Source: Pseudomonas fluorescens (GTDB lineage: Bacteria > Pseudomonadota > Gammaproteobacteria > Pseudomonadales > Pseudomonadaceae). Taken from it: a stretch of 64,000 bases of DNA. Below, piece by piece: positions 36,005-44,470 of this stretch. Location of the stretch: assembly GCF_002837185.1 (NCBI RefSeq), contig NZ_KZ478001.1, positions 42,799 to 106,798 of the forward strand. The letters are read 5' to 3'. Position 1 is the first letter of the stretch. Each line of letters opens with the position of its first letter. The position numbers and the translations under genes were made by a program. The notes beneath the pieces were generated by a model that saw only the letters and a list, made by a program, of their open reading frames with translations, had not been told where the DNA came from and ran no database searches.

Positions 36005-38269
36005 ATGCCCATGACGCCCCCAAAATACGACCTTCATCTCTTAGGTTGGCATAGTTTTCAGCAACTGTGCATGGCAGTAGCCTCAACAGTTTTGGGTCAA
36101 ACAGTCGAGACGTTCCTTGAAGGAAATGACGGAGGCCGCGATGGTGGGTTCAAGGGAACGTGGTCTCCTCAGCCAAACGAAGTGTATGCAGGCGAATTCG
36201 TCATCCAGTGCAAGTTCACATCGCGCCGTGATCACAATCTCACTCTATCTGATGTGACTGGTGAGCTTGTCAAGGTGCGCAGACTCGTCGCCAAAGGAAA
36301 GTGTGATGTCTATGTCCTTATGACAAACGCAAGCTGGACAGGGGATAGCAATCTCAAAATACGGTTGGCGTTTGAGGATGCTGGGGCCAAGCACGTGCTT
36401 TTGCTGGGCTCTACCTGGATTTGCGAGAAGATCCAGCTGAACAGTGATCTGCGCATGAATGTGCCCCGACTCTATGGTCTTGGCGACCTTAGCCAGATCT
36501 TGGATGAGAGACGGTACAAGCAGACGAAGGCGTTGCTGACGGAGCTTCCCGACCTTTCAAAGCTCGTGGTGACGGGCACCTATCGCAAAGCGCTTCAAGC
36601 CCTTCAGCAGCATGGCTTTGTTCTGTTGGTTGGAGAGCCCGCAGCAGGTAAGACAACGATTGCCTCACTCCTGGCCATGTGTGCTATGGACAAATGGGAA
36701 AGCCTAGTATTGAAGCTGGAGAGGCCTGAGCAGATAAGAGATCACTGGAATACTGAAGAAGCATCGCAGCTCGTATGGGTTGATGACGCCTTCGGGGCCA
36801 TGCAGTACGAAGCAGAATTGGTGATGGAGTGGAACCGGATTCTTCCGGCTCTCACGACCATGATCCGAGGTGGGCATCGGATAGTTCTGACCAGCCGTGA
36901 CTACATTTACAACAGCGCACGACGTGACCTCAAGAAAACAGCATTTCCTCTGATGGAAGAGAGCCAGGTTGTCATCGACGTGAAAGAGCTGACCTCCCAG
37001 GAAAGGTCAGAAATCCTCTACAACCATGTGAAGCTTGGAAACCAACCACAGCGGGTTCGGACGGTCTTGAAGGAGTTTCTTCCTGCAGTGGCAGCTCACA
37101 GTCGGTTCGCTCCCGAGACTGCTCGGCGCTTGGGGAGCATTGAATTCACAAAAGCGCTAAAAATTGACCAGAAAAATATCGACGAATTTGTCGCGAAGCA
37201 GGAGCGATGGCTCGTCGAGACGATGCAGGGAATGGATGACGAGAGCCAGGCCGCACTTGCTCTTCTCTACATGAAGCATGGAGCAATCGAAAGTCCGGTG
37301 AGTCTGTCTAGCGGCGAGATGCAGACAATTGAGAGGTTGGGCGGTAGCCAGGCCGGGTGTATCCGAGCTCTTGAGAGCCTCCGGGGAAGTTTTCTTCAGA
37401 TGGCAGATACAGCTGATGGACGTTTCTGGCGATATAAGCATCCTACGATTGGGGATGCGTTTGCGTTGATACTCGCCCAGAGTCCTGAACATCTGCAGAT
37501 CTTTGTGGATGGAACACCGATTGAGCGGTTGATGGAACTGGTGACATGCGGCAACGCAGGGGTTCAAAACGCTACAATTTTGCCTTCAAGTATGTTCGCA
37601 GAAATCGCGAACCGGTGCTGTGAATACGTTGCATGCGAGGGTGACATGGAGCGCACGAGGCGGGGAAGGCTGTATTCTTTTCTGCAGCGCAGGACAAATG
37701 ACGTGTTCTTGGACATCTACTCGAAAACTGATGGAAAGCTGCACTCCAGCTTGGTTCGTGACTTCGCGATTAACCTGTTCACGAGGTCGTCTGATCTAGC
37801 TCTCCGCCTGCTACGGCAAGGGCTTTTATCTGAGTCAGCACGAGAAGCGATTTCCACCAAGATTCGGGACTTTGTCTTTGATCATGATGAGCTCGGGCAC
37901 ATCTACGATAACGAGATGCATGAGTTCTTCACAAGCCACGAGCGTGAAGACTTCTACAGCGATGTACAGAAATATGTGCTGCCTGACCTGGACAGGGTTC
38001 GCAAGTCCCTGCAGGAATCGTATTGCTACGAAAATGATCCTGATAACCATTTTTCTGATTTTATTGGTGAGCTAGAGGGTATTTACGCGGCCTTTCCGGC
38101 ATGGCCCGGTATCGAGGATGTGGTCGATACCCAGCGGCGTCGAGTTGACGATTGGGTGAGTGAGGTCTCACAAGAGCGGTATGAGGAACCAGCAGTCGGA
38201 CGGAGCGATTTGATTCGGCCCACTGCAACGGGGGGAGGACGTGACATCTTTGACGATGTAGATCTTTAA
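36005..38269 (+). CDS. Mrr-type nuclease domain fused to a STAND-like P-loop NTPase
   Basis: 754 residues from ATG 36005 (AAGGA five bases upstream). Residues ~1 to 150 look like an Mrr/Cap4-type restriction-endonuclease fold: LLGWHSFQQLCMAVAS, GNDGGRDGGFKG with the catalytic D, and GEFVIQCKFTS with Q-x-K. Walker A is LVGEPAAGKTTIASLLA near 215 and Walker B is LVWVDDAFG near 260, followed by LTSRDY. The remaining ~400 residues are helical and probably sense a trigger. The plan fits nuclease-STAND (nSTAND3-like, Avs-type) immune proteins that cleave DNA on detecting a phage protein. The subfamily assignment is inference. Confidence 0.8.
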   Translation: MPMTPPKYDLHLLGWHSFQQLCMAVASTVLGQTVETFLEGNDGGRDGGFKGTWSPQPNEVYAGEFVIQCKFTSRRDHNLTLSDVTGELVKVRRLVAKGKCDVYVLMTNASWTGDSNLKIRLAFEDAGAKHVLLLGSTWICEKIQLNSDLRMNVPRLYGLGDLSQILDERRYKQTKALLTELPDLSKLVVTGTYRKALQALQQHGFVLLVGEPAAGKTTIASLLAMCAMDKWESLVLKLERPEQIRDHWNTEEASQLVWVDDAFGAMQYEAELVMEWNRILPALTTMIRGGHRIVLTSRDYIYNSARRDLKKTAFPLMEESQVVIDVKELTSQERSEILYNHVKLGNQPQRVRTVLKEFLPAVAAHSRFAPETARRLGSIEFTKALKIDQKNIDEFVAKQERWLVETMQGMDDESQAALALLYMKHGAIESPVSLSSGEMQTIERLGGSQAGCIRALESLRGSFLQMADTADGRFWRYKHPTIGDAFALILAQSPEHLQIFVDGTPIERLMELVTCGNAGVQNATILPSSMFAEIANRCCEYVACEGDMERTRRGRLYSFLQRRTNDVFLDIYSKTDGKLHSSLVRDFAINLFTRSSDLALRLLRQGLLSESAREAISTKIRDFVFDHDELGHIYDNEMHEFFTSHEREDFYSDVQKYVLPDLDRVRKSLQESYCYENDPDNHFSDFIGELEGIYAAFPAWPGIEDVVDTQRRRVDDWVSEVSQERYEEPAVGRSDLIRPTATGGGRDIFDDVDL

Positions 38270-38640
38270 ACCAGGTAATCAAGGGTAAAGACACCCGATG
38301 GTTTGACAGGCGCATGCACGACGCTAAGAACGGGGTGGTTATCGCGAAGTAGCCCGACAGATATCGCAGACCTTTTCAGCCCTATAAGGAAGTCACTCGT
38401 ACCGTCGTTCGGATCGACGACCCAGCAAAATGTAATTCTTGGACGTGCCCAGTTTCTTCGCCTCAGAAGTCGCAAGGCAAATTTTCAATAGTTCCGCCCT
38501 GAGCCACATCTCGATCTCGACGTCAATTTACGCTTTATCGCGGGAGCCTCGGGGGCCTCCAGTGCGGTCGTACTCAGCTGCCAGCAGATACCCTGCTGGT
38601 TCGCAGCGGCGATTACCTTGTGGAGGATATTCACAACTTC
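38269..38640 (-). pseudogene. Relic of an inositol-monophosphatase-like gene
   Basis: Pieces in different minus-strand frames match the intact protein at 47374: first a segment like VNILHKVIAAA (against LHHILRQVIVAV), then IDVEIEMWLRAELL, then CWVVDPNDGTSDFLIGL and SAISVGLLRDNHPVLSVVHA. Frameshifts separate the pieces, and the C-terminal half is missing. The metal-binding DPNDGTSDF is retained, so decay is recent. It lies behind the STAND-type gene. Confidence 0.78.
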
Positions 38641-38840
38641 CAAGAATTCACCATCGAGCCTTAAGGTTAACGGAGACGACTGGGGTAGGATTCTAGGCGA
38701 GCAAAGGCTCGGCAATGAGCTTGATCGTGCCATCATCGACCGGTGGAAAGTGGTGGCGCGAGCAGCAACATTCGGAGCACCCAGAGTCGCCCGTCTGCTG
38801 GCGATTTCTCCAGAAATGCAACTGCACAAGGAATGATCAG

Positions 38841-40307
38841 GTGCTGAAGCCCATCCGCAAAGAGCCGAGCGTGAATGAGAGCGAGCGCATTCTCTCATCC
38901 ATTGTCCAGAATAAGTTTTTCAGTCTTTGGTGCTACCCCAGCCTGTTTCGTTCGGTAGGGAACGGCAAGGAGCTGGCTGACCTTACGATTTACTTCAACA
39001 ACCATCTCATCCTTTTCTCAGACAAGGGCCATGTCAAATTCCAAGACGATAGGGATGTTCATATCGCTTGGAAACGATGGTATCGGGGCGCAGTCAAGGA
39101 ATCGGCCAAACAGCTGCACGGCGCTGAGAGTTTCATTAGGAACTACCCTCACAGAGTCTTTCTCAACAACAAGCTTGAAGATCCTTTTCCATACGATTTG
39201 GCCAATCCCGACTTGAAGATCCACTTGGTCGCAGTCACTCGTGGAATTGGCGACCATGCCAAGAGCTTTTTTGATTCGATAGCGCTTGGTAGTAGTGGAA
39301 CGTTAGGGTATGCGTATCAGGTCGCTGAAGATGTGTTGATCGAAAAGCCTTTCTTCGTGGGGGATGTCGACCAAGCCAAGACTTTCGTGCACGTGCTCGA
39401 CGAGAGTGGAATTCACCTGCTTCTCGAGGAGCTGTGTACGCCGCCAGATTTTATTCATTATCTGGAAACCAAAGAGAAGACAATTCGCAGTCGACGCTTT
39501 TTGTTGAGCGCTGGTGAAGAGGAAACGCTCGCGTCTTACCTTCAGGAGGACGGCGGTAACGGCTTTGGGGATCTGCGGCTTCCTCTTGTCCACCAAGGGC
39601 ATTGCTTCCAAATTCCGGAAGGCGAGTGGCGACATTACAGGCAGACCGTAGCCTATGCGCTGCGCCATGGACACAAACAGAAAGCAAAGCTATGGAACGA
39701 GATAATCGCTCGTTTTGCCAATGCCATCACGGATGCGTGTGTTGGAGAGGCTAGCGACCTCCCTTTCATCGACCATGCTAATGCGGTTCAGGTTCTTGCC
39801 TCTGAAAATATGTATTCCAGCCGCTTTCTAGCGTCTGCTTTATTTGAAAAATTTAGCAGCGTACCTGAAGGCGCTCGCTCTGCTCGAACAGTCCCGTCCA
39901 TTAGCACTCCAGGTCGAATGTATGTTTTCGTATTTTTTCCTTGGGATGATGATTATGTTTCATACGATGAGTATAGGCAGGAGCGGACAGCGTGTATGCA
40001 ACTGTATGCACATGTTGCTCGGTACAAGTTTCAGAAAGCTAAGGAAATTCTGATTTTCGGTGCGGACACAAGAGGCCGACCAGGTGGCTCTGAGACGATT
40101 TTCGCTATAGATGCGACGGTGCCGATGACGGGCAATGAGCGGGTGATGGCCCAACAGATTATGAAAAACCATCAAGTTCTGGACAATGTTTCAGAGAGGA
40201 TGATCAAAGTTTCAGATTTTTCTGAAGGTGTTAGGCGAAATGACATTTGCCCATGCGGGTCTAAGAAAAAATACAAAAAATGCTGCATGAGTTCTGGCTT
40301 GTCTTAA
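38841..40307 (+). CDS. Nuclease-like protein with C-terminal SEC-C zinc motif
   Basis: 488 residues from GTG 38841 (AAGGAA upstream); a GTG at 38871 is an alternative, and the longer open frame from 38715 runs through the neighbouring relic. Near the N-terminus GKELADLTIYFNNHLILFSD, then K, gives a D and S-D-K pair like a NERD/PD-(D/E)xK core, followed by AWKRWYRGAVKESAKQLHGA. The protein ends in DICPCGSKKKYKKCC, a SEC-C zinc motif. It is a paralogue of the protein at 54653 over nearly the full length. The function is not known to me; the setting suggests phage defence. Confidence 0.7.
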   Translation: MLKPIRKEPSVNESERILSSIVQNKFFSLWCYPSLFRSVGNGKELADLTIYFNNHLILFSDKGHVKFQDDRDVHIAWKRWYRGAVKESAKQLHGAESFIRNYPHRVFLNNKLEDPFPYDLANPDLKIHLVAVTRGIGDHAKSFFDSIALGSSGTLGYAYQVAEDVLIEKPFFVGDVDQAKTFVHVLDESGIHLLLEELCTPPDFIHYLETKEKTIRSRRFLLSAGEEETLASYLQEDGGNGFGDLRLPLVHQGHCFQIPEGEWRHYRQTVAYALRHGHKQKAKLWNEIIARFANAITDACVGEASDLPFIDHANAVQVLASENMYSSRFLASALFEKFSSVPEGARSARTVPSISTPGRMYVFVFFPWDDDYVSYDEYRQERTACMQLYAHVARYKFQKAKEILIFGADTRGRPGGSETIFAIDATVPMTGNERVMAQQIMKNHQVLDNVSERMIKVSDFSEGVRRNDICPCGSKKKYKKCCMSSGLS

Positions 40308-40317
40308 AAATCCGTAT

Positions 40318-40433
40318 GCGTCCGGCCAAGTCATCTACCCAGCCCTTCAACGCCAAGACATGGTGTCCACTTATAATTAGGTGGACACCATCACCTTTGG
40401 CGTTGGGGTCAGGAAGGTAAGGTGGCCGGACGC
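40318..40433. repeat. 116-bp nested imperfect palindrome
   Basis: Three nested inverted repeats share one centre near 40375: GCGTCCGGCCA (40318) with TGGCCGGACGC (40423), AACGCCAA (40349) with TTGGCGTT (40397), and ATGGTGTCCAC (40360) with GTGGACACCAT (40381). It lies between convergent genes ending at 40307 and 40481, so it could be a bidirectional terminator. The size and symmetry also fit a MITE-like or recombination element. Confidence 0.85.
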
Positions 40434-40480
40434 TTACTTCGCGTCGGTCTCATCCCAGCCCTGAACACCTACAGTCACCA

Positions 40481-41560
40481 TCACACCTTGTCGCTTGCGT
40501 ACATTTCCAAAGCCCGGCGCAATGAATTTTTGATGTGGTCGCGAAGGTAAGGCGGTTCTAGGACTTCAATCTCGTCTGCATTGCTAAGCAAAAAAAGTCT
40601 CAGCCCTTGGGTATCTTGAATTGAGCATTTCAAGATTGTACCGATAGGGGTGTGTTCGATTTTTTGAGTCTCACTTAGCTGGTTTTCAGTGAGGCGGTTC
40701 AGGAGATTCGCTTCAAGACGCAGCCTCAGCTCAACAGGAGCTTCCTCATGAATGGTATTTAGATCTCTCTGCACTACGAATGCGCCGACGCTGTATCCCT
40801 CTGGCTCAGGGGTATCTTGCCAATAGGTCTTGATGTTAACCATCCTATGAAGCATGAGCACGCACTGCTTGCCGGGCCCATTGCTGCTGTACTTCCCGCG
40901 CAGGGCATCCCGCTTCGGCATCTTACCGTCAGGCCACTGCTCAGATTCGACGTAGGCCGACAGATAGACATTGGAGTCTTGGAAGGAGATCGCTAGAGGC
41001 CTCAAAATATATGTGCATTCGAGATCACCAACATCGCGTGGCTTATAGACGACCTCTAACGTCTGACCGTCGAGCATGGCCGCTTGGATGAGCTCAAGGT
41101 GCGCCGGATCGTAAGCGCCAGGCAGTAGGGTGATGAAGCGAGTGCCCGTAGTGATTCTGCCCTGGCCGATCAGGTCGTGTTTTGAGTTTCGGCTTATTAC
41201 CCCTAGCGCGTAATCTTGAAGCTCCACGAGCTGGTCGGTTACCACTTTGAACCCGAAGCGCTCGGCATGCTGCAGAATGGCTACCAACGTCATCGATTCA
41301 GCGGGTGTCAGTACGAGATCTAAGCGAGCTTTTCGCAGTTTCCACCGGTAGGATTTTTGACCTACTGGCTTCTCACCGGCGATCAGTCCCTCCGAAGCAA
41401 GGATCTGCAGGTCTCGCAATGTGGTTTTAAGGTGGGGAACCTGTTCAATCCAATGTGTCAGCTGAGCGTGCAGCTCCTCAGTAAGCAGGGAGCGACGCTC
41501 CCGCAGCAGCATACCTAAGAGTGCCTTGCGTCTATCTTCCTTGGAAATTTTCTTAACCAT
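40481..41560 (-). CDS. WYL domain-containing transcriptional regulator
   Basis: 359 residues. The N-terminal winged helix (~5 to 75) has EDRRKALLGMLLRERRSLL, followed by a WYL domain (~165 to 250) with LEVVYKPRDVGDLECTYILRP and ISFQDSNVYLSAYVE, and a WCX-like C-terminus. WYL regulators often repress phage-defence genes and respond to nucleic acid or nucleotide ligands. It is divergent from the two unknown genes at 41648 and 42546, with an 87-bp gap holding an inverted repeat. It probably controls them and itself. Confidence 0.87.
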   Translation of the reverse strand: MVKKISKEDRRKALLGMLLRERRSLLTEELHAQLTHWIEQVPHLKTTLRDLQILASEGLIAGEKPVGQKSYRWKLRKARLDLVLTPAESMTLVAILQHAERFGFKVVTDQLVELQDYALGVISRNSKHDLIGQGRITTGTRFITLLPGAYDPAHLELIQAAMLDGQTLEVVYKPRDVGDLECTYILRPLAISFQDSNVYLSAYVESEQWPDGKMPKRDALRGKYSSNGPGKQCVLMLHRMVNIKTYWQDTPEPEGYSVGAFVVQRDLNTIHEEAPVELRLRLEANLLNRLTENQLSETQKIEHTPIGTILKCSIQDTQGLRLFLLSNADEIEVLEPPYLRDHIKNSLRRALEMYASDKV

Positions 41561-41569
41561 AGCGAACTC

Positions 41570-41584
41570 ACAGACAAAATCTGT
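41570..41584. promoter_or_regulatory. Candidate WYL-regulator operator
   Basis: ACAGA, five bases, TCTGT, enclosed by a wider pair CTCACA and TGTGAG. The inverted repeat lies in the short gap between the WYL gene and its divergent neighbour, the place expected for an autoregulatory operator. Confidence 0.5.
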
Positions 41585-41647
41585 CCTTATTGTGAGTCAG
41601 TATCACTTTGCCAGCAAGAAAACCCATCGAACTCAATGGAGCATCCC

Positions 41648-42529
41648 ATGAAGATTAAGGTTTCGCACCGGAAGTACCCCGCTTACAAAGATCGTGCTGA
41701 GGTCAATGCTTTCATTGAATGGCTTGCTGAGCAGTTGGGGTCTAACAAGCCTTTGGAGCATCATTATACCAACCGGCAGACCAGCAAGATCTGGCAGTTC
41801 TCAAATCTTCATGATGCTTTTGAGCAGTACCAATGGAATCACCCAGGGGTGGCCCATCTCAATGTCAGCGCGGGCAGTTGTGGTAATAGCAACGCCAAAG
41901 CCCTTGATGCTCTAGCCGCTGACCTCAGCGCGGCTGCATGCGACGTCTCGATGCTGCGGGGAACCCAGGCCACCATGTCTTGGGGTGGCGTTTCTGCTAA
42001 GAACAACCGCTGGCTTGAAGAGAATCGAGTGGGTTTGGCAGCGATGATCGAGCAGGTTGCAGAGGTTCTGCGACATGGAGATCTGGATAGCCCTAAATTC
42101 GTTAGCGATCTGCGCTTCAATGCGGGCATGACTAAGGTCTATTCGCTGATCTGCGAGAATTTCATCATCTACGACAGCCGAGTCGCTGCTGCTATGGGCT
42201 GGCTCGTCATGAAATACTGCTGTGACAGAAAACTTACCTCTCTCCCTGACGGGCTTCGTTTCCCTTGGGCGCCGGCAAAGGAGGCTCAAAACACTGTTGC
42301 GCCTAAGAACCGTGATCCGAGTTTGGAATGTGACTTTAAATTTCCCCTGCTGCGACGAGGTCATCACCACGCACTCTGGAATATGCGGGCAAGCTGGGTG
42401 CTCAGCGAAGCCTTGGCTCATCCATCGGCGCGCGCGAGCCGCTTCCATGAGGGGGTCGGGAATCCTCTTCGTAAACTTGAAATGGGCCTTTTCATGATCG
42501 GGTACGACCTTGGCCACCGAGTCGGGTGA
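41648..42529 (+). CDS. Unknown protein divergent from a WYL regulator
   Basis: 293 residues from ATG 41648, which has GGAG seven bases upstream. I do not recognise the family. It is a soluble protein with an N-terminal MKIKVSHRKYPAYKDRAEV, a middle MSWGGVSAKNNRWLEENR, a conserved-looking IIYDSRVAAAMGWLVMKYCC and the end RKLEMGLFMIGYDLG. The IYDSRV pattern recalls helix-hairpin-helix-type DNA repair folds, but that is only a faint likeness. It is followed 16 bp later by the gene at 42546. Control by the divergent WYL protein and its place in the island suggest a defence effector (inference). Confidence 0.6.
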   Translation: MKIKVSHRKYPAYKDRAEVNAFIEWLAEQLGSNKPLEHHYTNRQTSKIWQFSNLHDAFEQYQWNHPGVAHLNVSAGSCGNSNAKALDALAADLSAAACDVSMLRGTQATMSWGGVSAKNNRWLEENRVGLAAMIEQVAEVLRHGDLDSPKFVSDLRFNAGMTKVYSLICENFIIYDSRVAAAMGWLVMKYCCDRKLTSLPDGLRFPWAPAKEAQNTVAPKNRDPSLECDFKFPLLRRGHHHALWNMRASWVLSEALAHPSARASRFHEGVGNPLRKLEMGLFMIGYDLGHRVG

Positions 42530-42545
42530 GCGAGGGGATGGGGGC

Positions 42546-42887
42546 ATGAGCGACAAACTTAATCTGGAGGCGCTGATCCTGGCATCGATTGGATCGGGGA
42601 TTTCCCACTCCTTGTTGAGGAGCCGAATAGCCAAGCAGGTACCACACGTATCTTGTCGAGAGCTTGATGATGCGCTGGTGGAGTCCCAATTATCCGGCGC
42701 ACTGCATCAGTTTTACACTGAGGCGGAAGATGTTTGGGCTGTTGGCCCGGGCGAGGAGGACGTCTTCGAAGACTTCAGTCCCGAAGTGATTGAGCAGATC
42801 CTCAACCCCGGAGAGTTTGTTGAAATAGATGTCGATCAGCTACTCGCTGAGCTGGACGCCATGATCGCTAGGGCCCGGACGAAATAG
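42546..42887 (+). CDS. Unknown acidic partner protein
   Basis: 113 residues from ATG 42546 with GAGG and GGGG upstream. The protein is acidic (EAEDVWAVGPGEEDVFEDF) and begins with an HTH-like helix pair (LLRSRIAKQVPHVSCRELDD). It forms a two-gene unit with the gene at 41648. No family is recognised; the acidic character would suit an inhibitor or immunity partner. A stem-loop follows at 42987. Confidence 0.55.
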   Translation: MSDKLNLEALILASIGSGISHSLLRSRIAKQVPHVSCRELDDALVESQLSGALHQFYTEAEDVWAVGPGEEDVFEDFSPEVIEQILNPGEFVEIDVDQLLAELDAMIARARTK

Positions 42888-42986
42888 TTCCAGGGTTAGG
42901 CTGGGGAAGGGTATGGAGTGTCCGGTCGAACTGGTTCCAGTCAATGCTCAGCAGCCGTTGGACTGCCGGGATAACGCTCAGAGAGT

Positions 42987-43003
42987 AACCGCCTAGGGCG
43001 GTT
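42987..43003 (+). terminator. Short stem-loop behind the unknown gene pair
   Basis: AACCGCC, loop TAG, GGCGGTT: seven base pairs with a three-base loop, about 100 bp after the stop at 42887. No T-run follows, so the terminator role is uncertain. Confidence 0.4.
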
Positions 43004-43265
43004 CAATGAGTGGCTCAGGTTATCCGGGCCCCTCGCTCCGGTTTATGCGCACCGTGCTGTCAGTGGTAAAGGCTCGATGTTCCAGTTACTGCGAACCGCA
43101 TCCCGGCGATCTCGAGCTTTTCGACGATGGCCGTCTTGTCGAAGTCCATGGCTTTAAGCTCTCTAATGACGTCCGCATTTCGAGGTCGCGTGGGCGGTCG
43201 CGGCAGGGAGGTTCACCTTCGCGGCTGTGAGGTACGATAGATTATTATGCGAACGAGGGGGCTAA

Positions 43266-43375
43266 GGTGGCGCAGGTCATCACAGTAAACGCCCGGCTGC
43301 GTAGGCGTATTTGATCCTTTCAAAAGGCTCTGATCGATCAGGCAGGGTCACGTGGGACGGAAGTGTCCAGCTTTT
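43266..43375 (+). pseudogene. 5' relic of the nuclease-like gene at 34115
   Basis: GTG 43266 starts a frame reading VAQVITVNARLRRRI that matches MVQVITVNARLRRGI of the gene at 34115. It then meets a stop, after which SFQKALIDQA continues the match to SFQQALIGQA before similarity ends. DNA identity is visible across the first ~80 bases. It is a dead, cut copy. A short open frame behind it (to 43514) may be the tail of another lost gene. Confidence 0.75.
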
Positions 43376-43506
43376 GAGGCATCCGGAGGCGGATGATATC
43401 GGCAACGTGACGCTCCCGGAACTTCCCCATCACGCGCTGCTTGATGCCCGCATCTTAGCCGACCTTTATCGTCGAATTACTGACGGTTCGAATCGAGGCA
43501 CTGAAC

Positions 43507-43902
43507 ATGGCTGATGATCTTCGTACGCGTGAGTCTGTTAGGCGCAAAGCCCTCTGGACACTTTTGCACCTGGTGCCGGGCGACCCACAAGCTGTCGCTA
43601 TTTTGAATGTGCTTGACGACATTGAAGACCAAGAGCGCGTTAACTTAAACCAGAGTCATCCACATCTCGATATTGATGCTGTCCGCAAAGCAGTCCTGAT
43701 TGAGCGCCACAGATCCGGTATCAACATCGTTGACGAGGCCAGTATTCCACAGCCGTGGCGTGAACGTTTTCTACAAGCGAGCATCGGCTCGACGCGCCTC
43801 ATCGATGGCCCATACGCCCATGACTGGGAAAAATTTCTGACTCAATGGCAGGCTGAAATGAAGCACTTGGATGCTCACATGTCTGCAAGGCGTGAGCGTT
43901 AA
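43507..43902 (+). CDS. Unknown small soluble protein
   Basis: 131 residues with GAGG eight bases before the ATG. Charged and helical (LRTRESVRRKALWTLLHLV at the start), with WRERFLQASIGSTRLIDGPY and HDWEKFLTQWQ near the end. No family is recognised. It precedes the MvaT-like gene by 77 bp, which contain a promoter-like sequence, so the two may be separate transcripts. Confidence 0.6.
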   Translation: MADDLRTRESVRRKALWTLLHLVPGDPQAVAILNVLDDIEDQERVNLNQSHPHLDIDAVRKAVLIERHRSGINIVDEASIPQPWRERFLQASIGSTRLIDGPYAHDWEKFLTQWQAEMKHLDAHMSARRER

Positions 43903-43922
43903 GCGTCGGAGGGCACCTTCGA

Positions 43923-43952
43923 TTGTCTACTTTGGACAGTGCTGACTATACT
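43923..43952 (+). promoter_or_regulatory. Promoter-like sequence before the MvaT-like gene
   Basis: TTGTCT at 43923, 18 bases, then TATACT at 43947, followed 28 bases later by the ATG with GAGG in front. The hexamers fit sigma-70 reasonably well. Confidence 0.45.
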
Positions 43953-43979
43953 GGCAACACTAAATATCTGAGGTGTTAC

Positions 43980-44348
43980 ATGTCCCGTCTCGCTGAATTC
44001 CGCGCGCTTGAACAACAGCTGGCTGCCCAATTGGCAGAGCTTGAAACACTGAAAAACGATGATGGTCTAAAGCGTGAGATCGAGTTTGAAAAGAAGCTCC
44101 GTGATCTCTTGGGCGAGTATGGCTACAGCCTGCGCAACATCGTCGCGATTCTCGATCCGCAGTCTTCTAGCCGCCGCGCTCCTGCAGTCGCTGAGACCAA
44201 GGGCGTCCGCAAGGCTCGCGCCATCAAGGTTTACAAGAACCCTCACTCAGGTGAAGTGGTTGAGACCAAGGGTGGCAATCACAAAGTGCTGAAGGAATGG
44301 AAAGCCGAACATGGCTCCGATACGGTCGAGAGCTGGCTGGCTCAGTAA
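43980..44348 (+). CDS. MvaT/MvaU-family H-NS-like silencer
   Basis: 122 residues from ATG 43980 (TGAGG upstream); the open frame from 43923 is too long. The N-terminus is a coiled coil for oligomerisation (MSRLAEFRALEQQLAAQLAE). The C-terminal DNA-binding part has VYKNPHSGEVVETKGGNHKV, then LKEWKAEHGSDTVESWL, as in MvaT and MvaU of Pseudomonas. These proteins bind A+T-rich DNA and silence foreign genes. Chromosomal MvaT genes are core; this one lies inside an island, so it is probably an accessory paralogue carried with it. A strong terminator follows. Confidence 0.92.
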   Translation: MSRLAEFRALEQQLAAQLAELETLKNDDGLKREIEFEKKLRDLLGEYGYSLRNIVAILDPQSSSRRAPAVAETKGVRKARAIKVYKNPHSGEVVETKGGNHKVLKEWKAEHGSDTVESWLAQ

Positions 44349-44368
44349 AATCTATTGAGTACAAATGG

Positions 44369-44391
44369 AGGGCCCTGCAGGGCCCTTCTTT
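44369..44391 (+). terminator. Intrinsic terminator of the MvaT-like gene
   Basis: AGGGCCC, loop TGCA, GGGCCCT, then TCTTT. A seven-bp G+C-rich stem with a pyrimidine/T tail 21 bp after the stop codon is a good intrinsic terminator. Confidence 0.8.
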
Positions 44392-44470
44392 ATGGGGACA
44401 GGAAATGCTTCGTTCAGCAGCGCTTGAGTTGGCAAGGAGCTTCAGGACTGCAGTCGACTACTACTTCCGA

